63,317 nucleotides of DNA, from the NCBI RefSeq assembly GCF_017874545.1, contig NZ_JAGGLT010000020.1:1-63317 (forward strand). The letters run 5' to 3'. A program made the position numbers and the translations under genes. How positions within the stretch are numbered: position 1 is the stretch's first letter; each line of letters begins with the position of its first letter. Positions 35,719 through 45,033 of the stretch are shown one piece after another. The notes under the pieces are model-generated. The model was not told where the DNA came from, made no database searches, and saw nothing but the letters and a program-made list of their open reading frames with translations. Source of the DNA: Thermoanaerobacterium butyriciformans. Its GTDB lineage: Bacteria; Bacillota; Thermoanaerobacteria; Thermoanaerobacterales; Thermoanaerobacteraceae.

Positions 35719-35755
35719 TGTCAATAATAATAAAATTAATTGATGCGCATCAATT
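35719..35755 (-). promoter_or_regulatory. livK upstream region: -35-like box and 18-bp palindrome
   Basis: A perfect palindrome AATTGATGCGCATCAATT (35738-35755) lies 13 bp upstream of TTGACA (35719-35724, minus strand). A clear -10 box is not seen. The palindrome could bind a regulator of livKHMGF, or with its T-rich 3' flank serve as a weak terminator for ald, whose stop is 30 nt upstream. Confidence 0.45.
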
Positions 35756-35783
35756 TGATAACAAGAATTTGATAAAATTTAAG

Positions 35784-36902
35784 CTATTTCAATACTTCAT
35801 AAGGATCGACATATTTAAATCCATGTGCATCTGCCACTGCCTTATATGTCACGTTATCATAATATATATTCAAACCATGTAAAAGTGATTTGTTTTCTAA
35901 TAATGCTTTCTTATAACCTTTATTCGCAATATCAATCGCATACGGAATTGTAACATTTGTTAATGCAAATGTAGAAGTCCTAGGAACTGCTCCTGGTATA
36001 TTCGCTACAGAATAATGTACAACACCATACTTAATAAAATATGGATTTTCATGTGTAGTTATCCTATCAATTGTCTCAACAGATCCTCCTTGATCTATTG
36101 CTACATCAACTATAACAGAACCTTTCTTCATACTTTTTACCATATTTTCTGTAACAAGCTTTGGTGTTTTTGAACCTGGAATCAATACAGCACCTATTAA
36201 AAGATCTGCTTTTTTCACACTCTCTGCAATATTATAACTATTTGACATCAATGTTGTTATCTTGCCACCAAATATGTCATCAAGATATGCAAGCCTTTGA
36301 GCATTGAGGTCAAGTATTGTCACATGTGCTCCCATGCCTGAAGCTATTTTTGCAGCATTTGTGCCTACAGTTCCACCGCCTATTATTACAACTTCTGCCT
36401 GTTCAACACCAGGTACTCCGCTTAATAAAACGCCTCTCCCTTTATTTATATTTTCTAATAAGTATGCTCCAATTATTACAGACATTCTCCCTGCCACTTC
36501 ACTCATGGGGACCAATAATGGAAGTGATCCATCTTCATTTTGTACAGTCTCATATGCAATACCGATAATCTTTTTCTTTAGAAGTGCTTTTGTTAATTCA
36601 ATATTTGGTGCTAAATGTAGATAAGTAAATAGTATTTGACCTTCTTTAAAATAATCATATTCAGATGGTTGTGGCTCTTTTACCTTTATTATCATATCCG
36701 ATTTTTGAAATACTTCGTAAGGAGTCTCAACAATTTCAGCACCTGCCTTTATATATTCTTCATCCTCAATACCGCTTCCAATGCCTGCATTTTTCTCAAT
36801 ATATACGGTATGACCATTAGAACAAAATGCCTCGACTCCCGCTGGTGTTATAGCTACTCTTTCTTCACCTACTTTTATTTCCTTTGGTACACCAATCTTC
36901 AT
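35784..36902 (-). CDS. ald: Alanine dehydrogenase
   Basis: Interconverts alanine and pyruvate plus ammonia with NAD(H); in fermenters it often makes excreted alanine and assimilates ammonium. 372 residues, family length. N-terminal [20 protein letters not shown], catalytic [10 protein letters not shown] region, NAD site [14 protein letters not shown] near 168 and the [16 protein letters not shown] segment are all present. Leader contains two hairpins behind a near-consensus promoter. Confidence 0.96.
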   Translation of the reverse strand: MKIGVPKEIKVGEERVAITPAGVEAFCSNGHTVYIEKNAGIGSGIEDEEYIKAGAEIVETPYEVFQKSDMIIKVKEPQPSEYDYFKEGQILFTYLHLAPNIELTKALLKKKIIGIAYETVQNEDGSLPLLVPMSEVAGRMSVIIGAYLLENINKGRGVLLSGVPGVEQAEVVIIGGGTVGTNAAKIASGMGAHVTILDLNAQRLAYLDDIFGGKITTLMSNSYNIAESVKKADLLIGAVLIPGSKTPKLVTENMVKSMKKGSVIVDVAIDQGGSVETIDRITTHENPYFIKYGVVHYSVANIPGAVPRTSTFALTNVTIPYAIDIANKGYKKALLENKSLLHGLNIYYDNVTYKAVADAHGFKYVDPYEVLK

Positions 36903-36921
36903 TTATGTCACCCTTTCTAAA

Positions 36922-36961
36922 AATATATAGGGTGCCCAATTCATAATAGAACGGACACCCT
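36922..36961 (-). terminator. Terminator-like hairpin in the ald leader
   Basis: AGGGTGTCC (36953-36961) pairs with GGGCACCCT (36929-36937) around a 15-nt loop, and on the minus strand is followed by ATATATTTTTAG. It ends about 20 nt before the ald ribosome site, so it could attenuate ald. Confidence 0.6.
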
Positions 36962-36997
36962 TGCCTACCTAAATAAATATTTAATTTCAATTAATAA

Positions 36998-37030
36998 AAG
37001 CTTATAAATGCATAACACACTTATAAGCTT
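36998..37030 (-). terminator. Second hairpin in the ald leader
   Basis: AAGCTTATAA (36998-37007) and TTATAAGCTT (37021-37030) form a perfect 10-bp stem with a 13-nt loop; the minus-strand tail is TTATTAATTG, only partly T-rich. It may be a leader element of ald or the end of the nifN transcript. Confidence 0.5.
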
Positions 37031-37077
37031 CATCGCCTTATTTCTAAATATATAATTTACTCTTTTAACTTATTAAA

Positions 37078-37106
37078 ATTATACATCTATTTATTGATTA
37101 AGTCAA
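37078..37106 (-). promoter_or_regulatory. ald promoter
   Basis: TTGACT (37101-37106) and TATAAT (37078-37083) on the minus strand, 17 bp apart; the leader to the ald ATG is about 170 nt. Confidence 0.7.
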
Positions 37107-37152
37107 TATATAGATGTACTCTTTTTAAGTGATATAGAATTAATACTGCTCC

Positions 37153-38505
37153 TTACATTGCCTTATAATATTTTTCATACATATCCTTCCTGTACGTCTT
37201 ATATTTATTTTCCAACAATGTGTTTGTAATCATATCAAGAAAATTTAATGTTCCAGTGTAACCTACAGATAATATTCTCTGTCCCCCGACTCTATCTAGT
37301 ATAGGAAATCCTATGCGTACAAGCGGTATACCACCTTTTTCGGTTAGATATTTTCCGTCAGATGGACCTATGGCGATATTTACTTCCTTTTCTTCTGATA
37401 ATTTTAATATGTGACTAAAATCAGTTTCATCAACAATTGTAATGTCATCATTTAGGGGATTATCTTCACTGGCAATTAATTCTTTTAATTTTTGTGTCTT
37501 ACTTCCGGTCGCAATTAAAAGAGGATGTATCCCATTTTCCATACATGTAGTAAATACAGAATACACCATTTCAGGATCTCCAAAGATAGTGCATCTTCCT
37601 ACAAAATTGTATTTGTGCGAATCTATCATTCCGTCAATAAGTCTACCTCTTTCCATTTCTATAGATTTTGGTATTGGATTACCTGTAATTTCCTTTAACA
37701 ATTTCAAAAACGCATCTGTGTTTCTTAATCCTATTGGTATCGGCACTTTATAAAGCGGTACATCAAATCTATCTTGAAGATATTTACCCGGTGTTTCTTC
37801 ATAATTTATACCTATTTCAATTGTTGCAATAGATCCTCCCATAGACATTATGTCAGATATTTTTGTGCCACCATCAGGGATTTTTTTGTAAGGGAAATTA
37901 AAAGGACTATCCAACGTATCAGAATAATCAGGAAATAGAATGTACGGTATTTTCATAAGTTCAAGAAGTCTCTTTATTTCTCTTAAATCTGCTGTGCTTA
38001 TATTTGGTACAATTACGTTTATTCTGTCATGTCTTTCTTTGTCTGTCGAAAGCTCTTCAACTATTCTGTATGATGTTTTTACAAATCCTTCACTGTGTGT
38101 TCCACCATATCCAGGCGTTGGTGCCGTTATTATTGGTATACTTATATTTCTCGATGTTTTATACTCTGACTTTATTCTGTCTATATCTTCACCTATTGTT
38201 TCTGCAAGGCATGTCGTAAGTATCCCAATGCAGTTCGGATTGTACACTCTAATCACATTATCGAGAGCTTTAATAAGGTTTTTCTCGCCACCGTACACCG
38301 TTCCCTTCTCGTTCAGCGATGATGATGCAACGTCAATTGGCTCATGGTAGTGTTCGGCGATGTGTCTTCTCATGTATGTTGCACAGCCCTGTGAACCGTG
38401 CAACAACACCATAGATTTTTCGATTCCCCTAAATGCAATTATACCGCCTAAAGGCATACACATATTACATGGATTTTCATTTACGCTTTTATACGTTTCA
38501 TACAC
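37153..38505 (-). CDS. nifN: Nitrogenase cofactor scaffold protein NifN
   Basis: Partner of NifE in the NifEN scaffold where the NifB cofactor is matured to FeMo-co. 450 residues, NifK-like: C13/C16 (NPCNMCMPLGG), C41 (GSQGCATYMR) and C99 (TTCLAETIGED). It overlaps nifE by 8 nt. It stops at the normal NifN length, so it is not the NifN-NifB fusion found in some clostridia; nifB is a separate gene in the divergent operon. Last gene of this nif transcript; no nifV follows. Confidence 0.93.
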   Translation of the reverse strand: MYETYKSVNENPCNMCMPLGGIIAFRGIEKSMVLLHGSQGCATYMRRHIAEHYHEPIDVASSSLNEKGTVYGGEKNLIKALDNVIRVYNPNCIGILTTCLAETIGEDIDRIKSEYKTSRNISIPIITAPTPGYGGTHSEGFVKTSYRIVEELSTDKERHDRINVIVPNISTADLREIKRLLELMKIPYILFPDYSDTLDSPFNFPYKKIPDGGTKISDIMSMGGSIATIEIGINYEETPGKYLQDRFDVPLYKVPIPIGLRNTDAFLKLLKEITGNPIPKSIEMERGRLIDGMIDSHKYNFVGRCTIFGDPEMVYSVFTTCMENGIHPLLIATGSKTQKLKELIASEDNPLNDDITIVDETDFSHILKLSEEKEVNIAIGPSDGKYLTEKGGIPLVRIGFPILDRVGGQRILSVGYTGTLNFLDMITNTLLENKYKTYRKDMYEKYYKAM

Positions 38506-39856
38506 ATTTGTTCACCCCATCTTTCACATATTTCCATACCGGCGAACATGCTGTTGTATAGACTTCTTCAGCAAAATTGATTGCGCCTTCATAGCCGCTT
38601 AAGGGGTGTTTTCTGTCGTGATTGTGATCGATAAATGCGATACCCATCTTGTATGATAGAAATCTCTCCTTAACACCGCCGGCTAGAATGTCTGCTCCCT
38701 TTTCAACCATAAATTTTTCAAGTTCTGATGGGTTTGCATCATCCAGTATGACAGTGCCATAATCTGCTATTTCTTCAATCTTTTCGTATTCATCCTTTTG
38801 TCCATTTTGTGTACCAATTACTACTACATCTATCCCCAGTTCTCTAAACTGCTTAATAAGCGATATTGCCTTGAATCCGCCCCCAACAAAAATAGCAGCC
38901 TTCTTGCCCTTTAAATATCTTTTATATTTTTCTATTATAGGTTTTGCCATTTTAGTTTTCTCTTCTATTAGTTTTTCTGTTTTTAACATAACATCCTTAT
39001 CATTAAAAAATGCTGCAATTTTCCTTAGAGAATTTGAAGTATCTTCAATACCTAAAAATGATACTTTCATATACGGTATATCGAAAGTTTCTTCAAACTT
39101 CTTTGCAAGATACGTCATAGAGCCTGCGCATTGAACGATATTTAAACTGGAAGCTGTTGCTTTTTTCAATGATTCAAAATTTGAATCACCAGTAAATATT
39201 GTATTCACTTTTAGACCCATTTGATTAAGGTATCCTTTTATTATCCATGCTTCACCTGCAAGATTAAAATCACCCATGTAGTTTATACTTAAAGGTTCCT
39301 TTTTTAATACAGGAAATTCTTTAATTAGGTCTAAAAGCGAATTGCAGGCAGCTTTATAACCTGCAGCTTTATTTCCGACGAAACCGCTGGATTCTACAGG
39401 CACAACATATATATTGTATTTCTTTGATGATTCTTTGCACACAGCTTTTATGTCATCGCCAATTACGCCGGCAATACATGTTGAATATACGAAAATAAGC
39501 TTTGGCTTATATTTTTCGTATATTTCATCTATGCACTTAGATAGCTTTTCTTCTCCTCCAAAAATTACATCACTTTCTTTTAAATCAGATGAAAAGCTAT
39601 TTCTGAAAAGCTCTGAGCCGCTTGACAGACTTCCCCTTATGTCCCACGTATAACTGGCACAGCCGATAGGACCGTGGACTAGATGTACAGCATCTTCTAT
39701 AGGATTTAATACGACTCTCGCACCACTGTATACACATGCTCTCTGACTTACACTGCCTGCAACACTATCAGTATTACATATAAATTCTTTCTTATGATGT
39801 TTTCCCTTCATCTTTATAAATTTCTCTCTTTCAGGTATGTCAAGTCTGAGTTCCAT
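38498..39856 (-). CDS. nifE: Nitrogenase cofactor scaffold protein NifE
   Basis: NifD-like half of the FeMo-co assembly scaffold. 452 residues; cluster-ligand Cys at C41 (QRACVYSGA), C66 (PIGCASYTWD) and C127 (VYSTCIAGVIGDD). The His of NifD that binds FeMo-co is replaced by a different context near MGIAFIDHNHDRKHPLSGYE, as in NifE. A strong hairpin separates it from nifI2. Followed by nifN with overlapping stop/start. Confidence 0.93.
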   Translation of the reverse strand: MELRLDIPEREKFIKMKGKHHKKEFICNTDSVAGSVSQRACVYSGARVVLNPIEDAVHLVHGPIGCASYTWDIRGSLSSGSELFRNSFSSDLKESDVIFGGEEKLSKCIDEIYEKYKPKLIFVYSTCIAGVIGDDIKAVCKESSKKYNIYVVPVESSGFVGNKAAGYKAACNSLLDLIKEFPVLKKEPLSINYMGDFNLAGEAWIIKGYLNQMGLKVNTIFTGDSNFESLKKATASSLNIVQCAGSMTYLAKKFEETFDIPYMKVSFLGIEDTSNSLRKIAAFFNDKDVMLKTEKLIEEKTKMAKPIIEKYKRYLKGKKAAIFVGGGFKAISLIKQFRELGIDVVVIGTQNGQKDEYEKIEEIADYGTVILDDANPSELEKFMVEKGADILAGGVKERFLSYKMGIAFIDHNHDRKHPLSGYEGAINFAEEVYTTACSPVWKYVKDGVNKCV

Positions 39857-39876
39857 AATACCACCACCTTTTTAAA

Positions 39877-39906
39877 ATAGAGAAGCCTTTAAAAAGGCTT
39901 CTCTAT
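39877..39906 (-). terminator. Strong intercistronic hairpin between nifI2 and nifE
   Basis: A 14-bp perfect stem (ATAGAGAAGCCTTT with AAAGGCTTCTCTAT) with a 2-nt central spacer, followed on the minus strand by ATTTTAAAAAGG. It lies just past the nifI2 stop and 20 nt before nifE. It may partly stop transcription or block decay, lowering nifEN relative to nifHDK. Confidence 0.65.
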
Positions 39907-39911
39907 AAATT

Positions 39912-40280
39912 TTATTTTATTGCACTTAAACCAATTTCAGATGTCCTTATGCGAATTGCATCAGTAATTGGCAAAACGAAAATTTTTCCATCCCCTGGAT
40001 AGCCTGTATTATTTGTCTTTATTATAGTTTCAACAATTTTAGGAACATCAGCATCATCTGCAACAATCGAAATCAATCTTTTTGGAATAAACCTTACATC
40101 TACGTCTGCCTCATCCAACATAAATTCATCCATCACTGGATCAACTTCACCAATGAATCCTTTCTGCTTGCCTCTGCCACTTACACTCAGTATTGACATA
40201 GGTGAAAAGCCAAGTCCATCCAGAGCCGTTTTTGTTTCATGAAGTTTCTGTCTCCTGATGATTGCTACAATCTCCTTCAT
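39912..40280 (-). CDS. nifI2: PII-like nitrogenase regulator NifI2
   Basis: GlnB-family protein that, with NifI1, binds the dinitrogenase and switches it off when ammonium is plentiful; 2-oxoglutarate relieves this. 122 residues. MKEIVAIIRRQKLHETKTAL, the extended T-loop RGKQKGFIGEVDPVMDEF, and GDGKIFVLPITDAIRIRT are the PII motifs; the longer T-loop distinguishes I2. The residue normally uridylylated in GlnB is not apparent. GAGGAGG ribosome site, 12 nt after nifI1. Confidence 0.93.
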   Translation of the reverse strand: MKEIVAIIRRQKLHETKTALDGLGFSPMSILSVSGRGKQKGFIGEVDPVMDEFMLDEADVDVRFIPKRLISIVADDADVPKIVETIIKTNNTGYPGDGKIFVLPITDAIRIRTSEIGLSAIK

Positions 40281-40292
40281 AAGTAATCCTCC

Positions 40293-40610
40293 TCATAACT
40301 CTTTATTGCCAGTTCTAATTGTGTATGCTTCATCTACTTCACTTATAAATATCTTGCCATCACCTATGTTTCCTGTTCGAGCATTACTTTCTATTAGATT
40401 AACTATCTTTGATACATCTTCATCTTTTGCTACAATCATAAGCAAAATTTTTGGTAATTCATCATATACAATAGGACCTACTTGTATTCCCTTTTGTTTA
40501 CCACGCCCAAATATGTGCATTTTCGTCATGGAGCTGTATCCATTTTTATCAAGAGCCTCAACAACTTGCTTCTCTTTTTCTGGCCTTATTATGGCACGTA
40601 CCATTTTCAT
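40293..40610 (-). CDS. nifI1: PII-like nitrogenase regulator NifI1
   Basis: Partner of NifI2 in post-translational control of nitrogenase. 105 residues starting MKMVRAIIRPEKEKQVVEAL, with a short T-loop GRGKQKGIQVGPIVYDELPK and the C-terminal IGDGKIFISEVDEAYTIRTG. ATG at 40610 is preceded by AAAGGGG at 7 nt. Its position after nifK/hesB is unusual: in methanogens and clostridia these two genes normally sit next to nifH. Confidence 0.93.
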   Translation of the reverse strand: MKMVRAIIRPEKEKQVVEALDKNGYSSMTKMHIFGRGKQKGIQVGPIVYDELPKILLMIVAKDEDVSKIVNLIESNARTGNIGDGKIFISEVDEAYTIRTGNKEL

Positions 40611-40624
40611 ATGATTATCCCCTT

Positions 40625-40963
40625 TCAATTAATATAATCACAATCGCTATATCTAGCACAAGTTGAACACAAAGCATTAAAATTATGTGGCATATTTATG
40701 AAAAATCTATTGTACTTGTTATCATACTCAATTACGCTGTATTTTAGGTAATTAAGATCTGATTTATCAATATAGATATACACATCATCATACTCTAAGA
40801 TTTCATCATTTTCATTAAAATTATCAGCAACCGCAAAACCAGCTAGAAATCCTTCCTCTGTTGGAACTGTATATATTCTCAAACCTGTAGCTTCATTTTT
40901 ATTAGGTAAATTATTTAAAATTTTCCTGATCTGTGATAATGCCTCATCTGACAGCTTAACCAT
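40625..40963 (-). CDS. HesB/IscA-like small protein of the nif operon
   Basis: 112 residues. The N-terminal VKLSDEALSQIRKIL and GLRIYTVPTEEGFLAGF resemble the A-type (HesB/IscA) iron-sulfur carrier fold, and the tail has three Cys in ALCSTCARYSDC, different from the CxC of standard IscA. Located between nifK and nifI1 with short gaps, so co-transcribed. It may deliver Fe-S clusters to nitrogenase; nifU and nifS are absent from this window. ATG at 40963 is chosen over a GTG inside the ribosome site. Confidence 0.65.
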   Translation of the reverse strand: MVKLSDEALSQIRKILNNLPNKNEATGLRIYTVPTEEGFLAGFAVADNFNENDEILEYDDVYIYIDKSDLNYLKYSVIEYDNKYNRFFINMPHNFNALCSTCARYSDCDYIN

Positions 40964-40982
40964 AATATTCACCTCTTGATAT

Positions 40983-42329
40983 CTACATTATAAGCTCCAG
41001 AAGATGTTCTGGCGATTTAGCATCCTTGTAATCAAGAAGAGTGTTTCCTGTTCTTTCAACAAGCCATGCTGTCCCTCTATATCCTACAATTGGGAAATGT
41101 TGAAGATTTGCTCTGTCTAGAATTGGGAAGCCAACTCTTAAAAGGGGCAGATCGTACTCTTTTGCAAGATATTTTCCATGGCTATTGCCAAATAGCATAT
41201 CAACAGGTTTTTTATCAAGTTGCTCTTTTAGATACCATAAATCGCTATCTGATGAAACATATGCATCTGGAACCATAGATTTTACTGTTTTTTCCCATTC
41301 ACTGCTGTAAGTCCCTGTTAAAGCATACAAAACATTTATCCCTAAATCATTTGCATATCCAACTATAGCTTCAACAATATCAGGATCTCCAAATACTGCA
41401 GCTTTCTTATTGTACCAATGGGCGTGTGCATCCAGCATCATATCAACAAGCCTTCCTCGTTCTTCTTCAAGTTCGTAAGGTATAGGCTTACCTGTTATTT
41501 CACTTAACTTCATGATAAATTTGTCTACATTACTTATGCCAATAGGCAGTGGAAGTACCTCATACGGTACATCGTACATTTCTTTTAAAGATTCTGCAGG
41601 TTCAATTCCTGCTTCTCTGCCTAGAACTATAGTAGATATCGAATTTCCCATGTCTTCTATTTCGGATATGGTGGTGCCTCCCTTTTGATACAGGTGTATC
41701 TCGCCTGTCATAGGTGCATCTAACACATCAGAGATATCTGGTAGAATGATTGCATCAATCCCCATTATTTTCAATATTCTCTTTATTTCCCGCAAATCAC
41801 CAGGGCTTAATAATCCAGGAATAATGTTTATTTTCCCATTTGGTGAGCTTTTTTGGGCAAAAGTCTCTACGGCTGATTTAACCATGTTAGAAAAACCTGT
41901 CACATGGGAGCCTACGTAGCTTGGTGTACTGGCTGTAAATACTTTGACATCTTCTGGTATATCGCCGCTTGCTCGCATCTCATTTATTGTGCCAGGAACA
42001 TCATCACCGATAGTTTCCGCTGAACATGTTGTGGATATTCCGATTACTTTTGGTTTGTAAATGCTTAATATATTTCGTATCGCCTGCTTTAGGTTTCCTA
42101 CACCCCCAAAAACAACTTGTGCTTCTGAAAAAGAGCTTGTTGTTGTCGGTATAAATTCTCTGAAGTGGCGAGTAAGCTGCATCCTTAAATACGATGTACA
42201 ACCCTGTGAACCGTGGCTATGTGGCATGCATTGGTGTATACCAAGGCACGCCCAAACAGCTCCAAGTGGCTGACACGTTTTTAGAGGATTTACCGTAAGG
42301 TATTTGCGTTCAGTAGTATTGCATTCCAT
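40983..42329 (-). CDS. nifK: Nitrogenase MoFe protein beta chain NifK
   Basis: Beta subunit of dinitrogenase, carrying half the P-cluster. About 448 residues, the short clostridial form that lacks the N-terminal extension of proteobacterial NifK. P-cluster ligands are C19 (KTCQPLGA), C44 (GSQGCTSYL) and C102 (STTCSAETIGDD). ATG at 42329 lies 7 nt after AAAGGAG, 17 nt past the nifD stop; the open frame reaches further upstream but over nifD. Confidence 0.96.
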   Translation of the reverse strand: MECNTTERKYLTVNPLKTCQPLGAVWACLGIHQCMPHSHGSQGCTSYLRMQLTRHFREFIPTTTSSFSEAQVVFGGVGNLKQAIRNILSIYKPKVIGISTTCSAETIGDDVPGTINEMRASGDIPEDVKVFTASTPSYVGSHVTGFSNMVKSAVETFAQKSSPNGKINIIPGLLSPGDLREIKRILKIMGIDAIILPDISDVLDAPMTGEIHLYQKGGTTISEIEDMGNSISTIVLGREAGIEPAESLKEMYDVPYEVLPLPIGISNVDKFIMKLSEITGKPIPYELEEERGRLVDMMLDAHAHWYNKKAAVFGDPDIVEAIVGYANDLGINVLYALTGTYSSEWEKTVKSMVPDAYVSSDSDLWYLKEQLDKKPVDMLFGNSHGKYLAKEYDLPLLRVGFPILDRANLQHFPIVGYRGTAWLVERTGNTLLDYKDAKSPEHLLELIM

Positions 42330-42346
42330 TTTTGATTCTCCTTTCG

Positions 42347-43954
42347 CTATTTTTTCCACGGTGGAGTCACCTCTTTCCAAATAGGATTATTTATAGCCAT
42401 ATCCATATCCCTTGCAAAATTTACAGCACCTTCAAATGAACTGTAAGGCCCACTGTAGTCATATGAATGTATCTGTCTTGAAGGAACCCCCATCTTTTGA
42501 AATACATATCTGTCTTTAATACCTGATAAAAATATATCAGGCTTCAAAGCTTTTATAAGCTCTTCAGTCTCGTGATGATTAAAATCATCAATGACGATGG
42601 AGCCTTCATCCATGTGAACCATCATTCCTTCATAATTCATAAAATGATCCGGCATCTTATTCTTCATTTCTTCTATTTTCTCCTGAGGATATGCTGGTTC
42701 TGTCACTCTTTCAAAATGATATGTGTCAAGTATCTTGTGATGTGGTGCTTCTTTTATCTCAGGTATTATCTTACGTCCTTCGTAATCATCCCGATGGGCA
42801 AATTCATAGCCTGCAACAATTGTCTCCATGCCGATGTCTTTCAGCAAGTCTTGATAATGGTGTGCACGAGAACCTCCCACAAAAAGTATTGCTCTCTTGC
42901 CTTTAAGCCTTTCCTTATAATAGTCAAGCCTAGGCTTTATTTTCATAAGCTCTTCTTCAATAACTTTTTCAGTGTTTTCGTATATCATTGGATCGTCAAA
43001 GAATTTAGCCATTTCCCTTAATGATTCTATCGTGGAAGTTATGCCTATATAATTTACTTTAAGCCATGGAACTCCAAATTTTTCTTCCATCATGCGGTTT
43101 GTGTAGTTTATAGATCTGTGGCACATCAATATTGAAAGTTTTGCCCTATGAGCCTTTGCAAGATCATCGTATTTTGAGTCGCCTGTAAATACACTTACAA
43201 CGCGATATCCTATCTTTTGAAGCAGATCTTTTACTAACCACACATCACCACCAATATTGTATTCGCCGAATATGTTGATATCATACGGCGTCGGGTCTTC
43301 AAGTTCCTCTGTCCCAACTATATCCATTATAAGGGTATTGCTGGCAAGATGATGACCGGCAGATTGGCTGACACCTTTATAACCTTCGCAGCTTACAGTA
43401 ATTACTTTTATGCCCAGCTCTTCTTCGGCCCTTTTGGCGACAGCTTTTATGTCATCACCAATAAGTCCCACAGGACATGTAGCGTATATGCCTACAACTT
43501 TTGGTTTAAAGATTTCATACGCTTCTTTTATGGCGCCATAAAGCTTTTTCTCACCGCCGAAAACTACATCTTTTTCCTGCATATTAGTAGAAAAGCAATT
43601 TTTTATGAAATAGTTATAGCCTTCTTCTGGCTCTGCAAGATTTCTCCTTGTATTCCATGTGTAGTATCCACATCCAATTGGTCCATGTGTCAAATGAAGA
43701 ATGTCCTTTACAGGTCCAAAAACGACACCCTTTGCGCCTGCATAACTACATCCCCTGTTTGTCATAATTCCTGGGATCGTAGCAAGATCTGCCATTATAT
43801 GTTGCTCCTCGCTTGGATCTATCACTACAAGGTGCGTTTTTCTCTCTTTTTTAACCTTCTTAGGATAAGATTCTGTAATATCTTCAATCAATTTTTTGTT
43901 TTTTTCAACTAGACTTTCCATCATATCATCTTGAGCATGATTTCTTTCGATCAT
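42347..43954 (-). CDS. nifD: Nitrogenase MoFe protein alpha chain NifD
   Basis: Catalytic alpha subunit. 535 residues, long because of an insert at about 396-450 as in Clostridium pasteurianum. P-cluster ligands C69 (NRGCSYAGA), C95 (PIGCGYYTW) and C160 (YATCPVGLIGDD); FeMo-co ligands C278 (LMCHRSINY) and H496 (RQIHSYDYSGPY). Active-site Gln197 and His201 (VSQSAGHH) and Arg near 103 are intact, so it should be functional. No anfG/vnfG delta gene is present, so this is the Mo enzyme. Follows nifH by 19 nt. Confidence 0.97.
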   Translation of the reverse strand: MIERNHAQDDMMESLVEKNKKLIEDITESYPKKVKKERKTHLVVIDPSEEQHIMADLATIPGIMTNRGCSYAGAKGVVFGPVKDILHLTHGPIGCGYYTWNTRRNLAEPEEGYNYFIKNCFSTNMQEKDVVFGGEKKLYGAIKEAYEIFKPKVVGIYATCPVGLIGDDIKAVAKRAEEELGIKVITVSCEGYKGVSQSAGHHLASNTLIMDIVGTEELEDPTPYDINIFGEYNIGGDVWLVKDLLQKIGYRVVSVFTGDSKYDDLAKAHRAKLSILMCHRSINYTNRMMEEKFGVPWLKVNYIGITSTIESLREMAKFFDDPMIYENTEKVIEEELMKIKPRLDYYKERLKGKRAILFVGGSRAHHYQDLLKDIGMETIVAGYEFAHRDDYEGRKIIPEIKEAPHHKILDTYHFERVTEPAYPQEKIEEMKNKMPDHFMNYEGMMVHMDEGSIVIDDFNHHETEELIKALKPDIFLSGIKDRYVFQKMGVPSRQIHSYDYSGPYSSFEGAVNFARDMDMAINNPIWKEVTPPWKK

Positions 43955-43973
43955 TTATAGACCTCCTTTCAAA

Positions 43974-44843
<870 letters not shown>

Positions 44844-44858
44844 CTAGATAAAAATTAC

Positions 44859-44898
44859 AATAACGCCAAAATCATCACCCCCTAACAAAATAACGCCA
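44859..44898. repeat. Two direct repeats in the nifH leader/promoter-proximal region
   Basis: AATAACGCCA at 44859-44868 and again at 44889-44898, identical, exactly 30 bp start to start. They lie 67-106 bp upstream of the nifH ATG, within the predicted leader. Confidence 0.5.
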
Positions 44899-44930
44899 TG
44901 CATATATACAGTGAAAATATATATACATGG
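44896..44930 (-). repeat. Inverted repeat in the nifH leader
   Basis: CCATGTATATATA and TATATATGCATGG on the minus strand pair over 13 bp with one G-U, around a 9-nt loop. It begins 16 nt past the T-tail of the leader terminator and touches the second AATAACGCCA repeat. It could be an alternative leader fold or a protein site. Confidence 0.5.
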
Positions 44931-44940
44931 CTCCATTGCC

Positions 44941-44982
44941 AAAACAAAAAGCACTTTTCATTTTTAGAAAAGCGCCTTTGCT
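44941..44982 (-). terminator. Terminator-like hairpin in the nifH leader (probable attenuator)
   Basis: On the minus strand AAGGCGCTTTTC pairs with GAAAAGTGCTTTT around CTAAAAATG-type loop, followed by the T-run TTTTTGTTTT. It lies between the promoter (45034-45063) and nifH, about 150 nt before the ATG. The 5' side contains AGCAAAGGCGCT (44971-44982), identical to the amtB leader. Read-through control of nifHDK is inferred. Confidence 0.75.
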
Positions 44983-45033
44983 TATTACAATATTATAAAT
45001 TTAATATTCATTTTTATTTAAGTCATGAACTAA

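Noticed and set aside
37153-38505. NifN-NifB fusion as in some clostridia
   Set aside because: The protein stops at normal NifN length and a separate nifB with a full radical-SAM motif is at 45354-46175.
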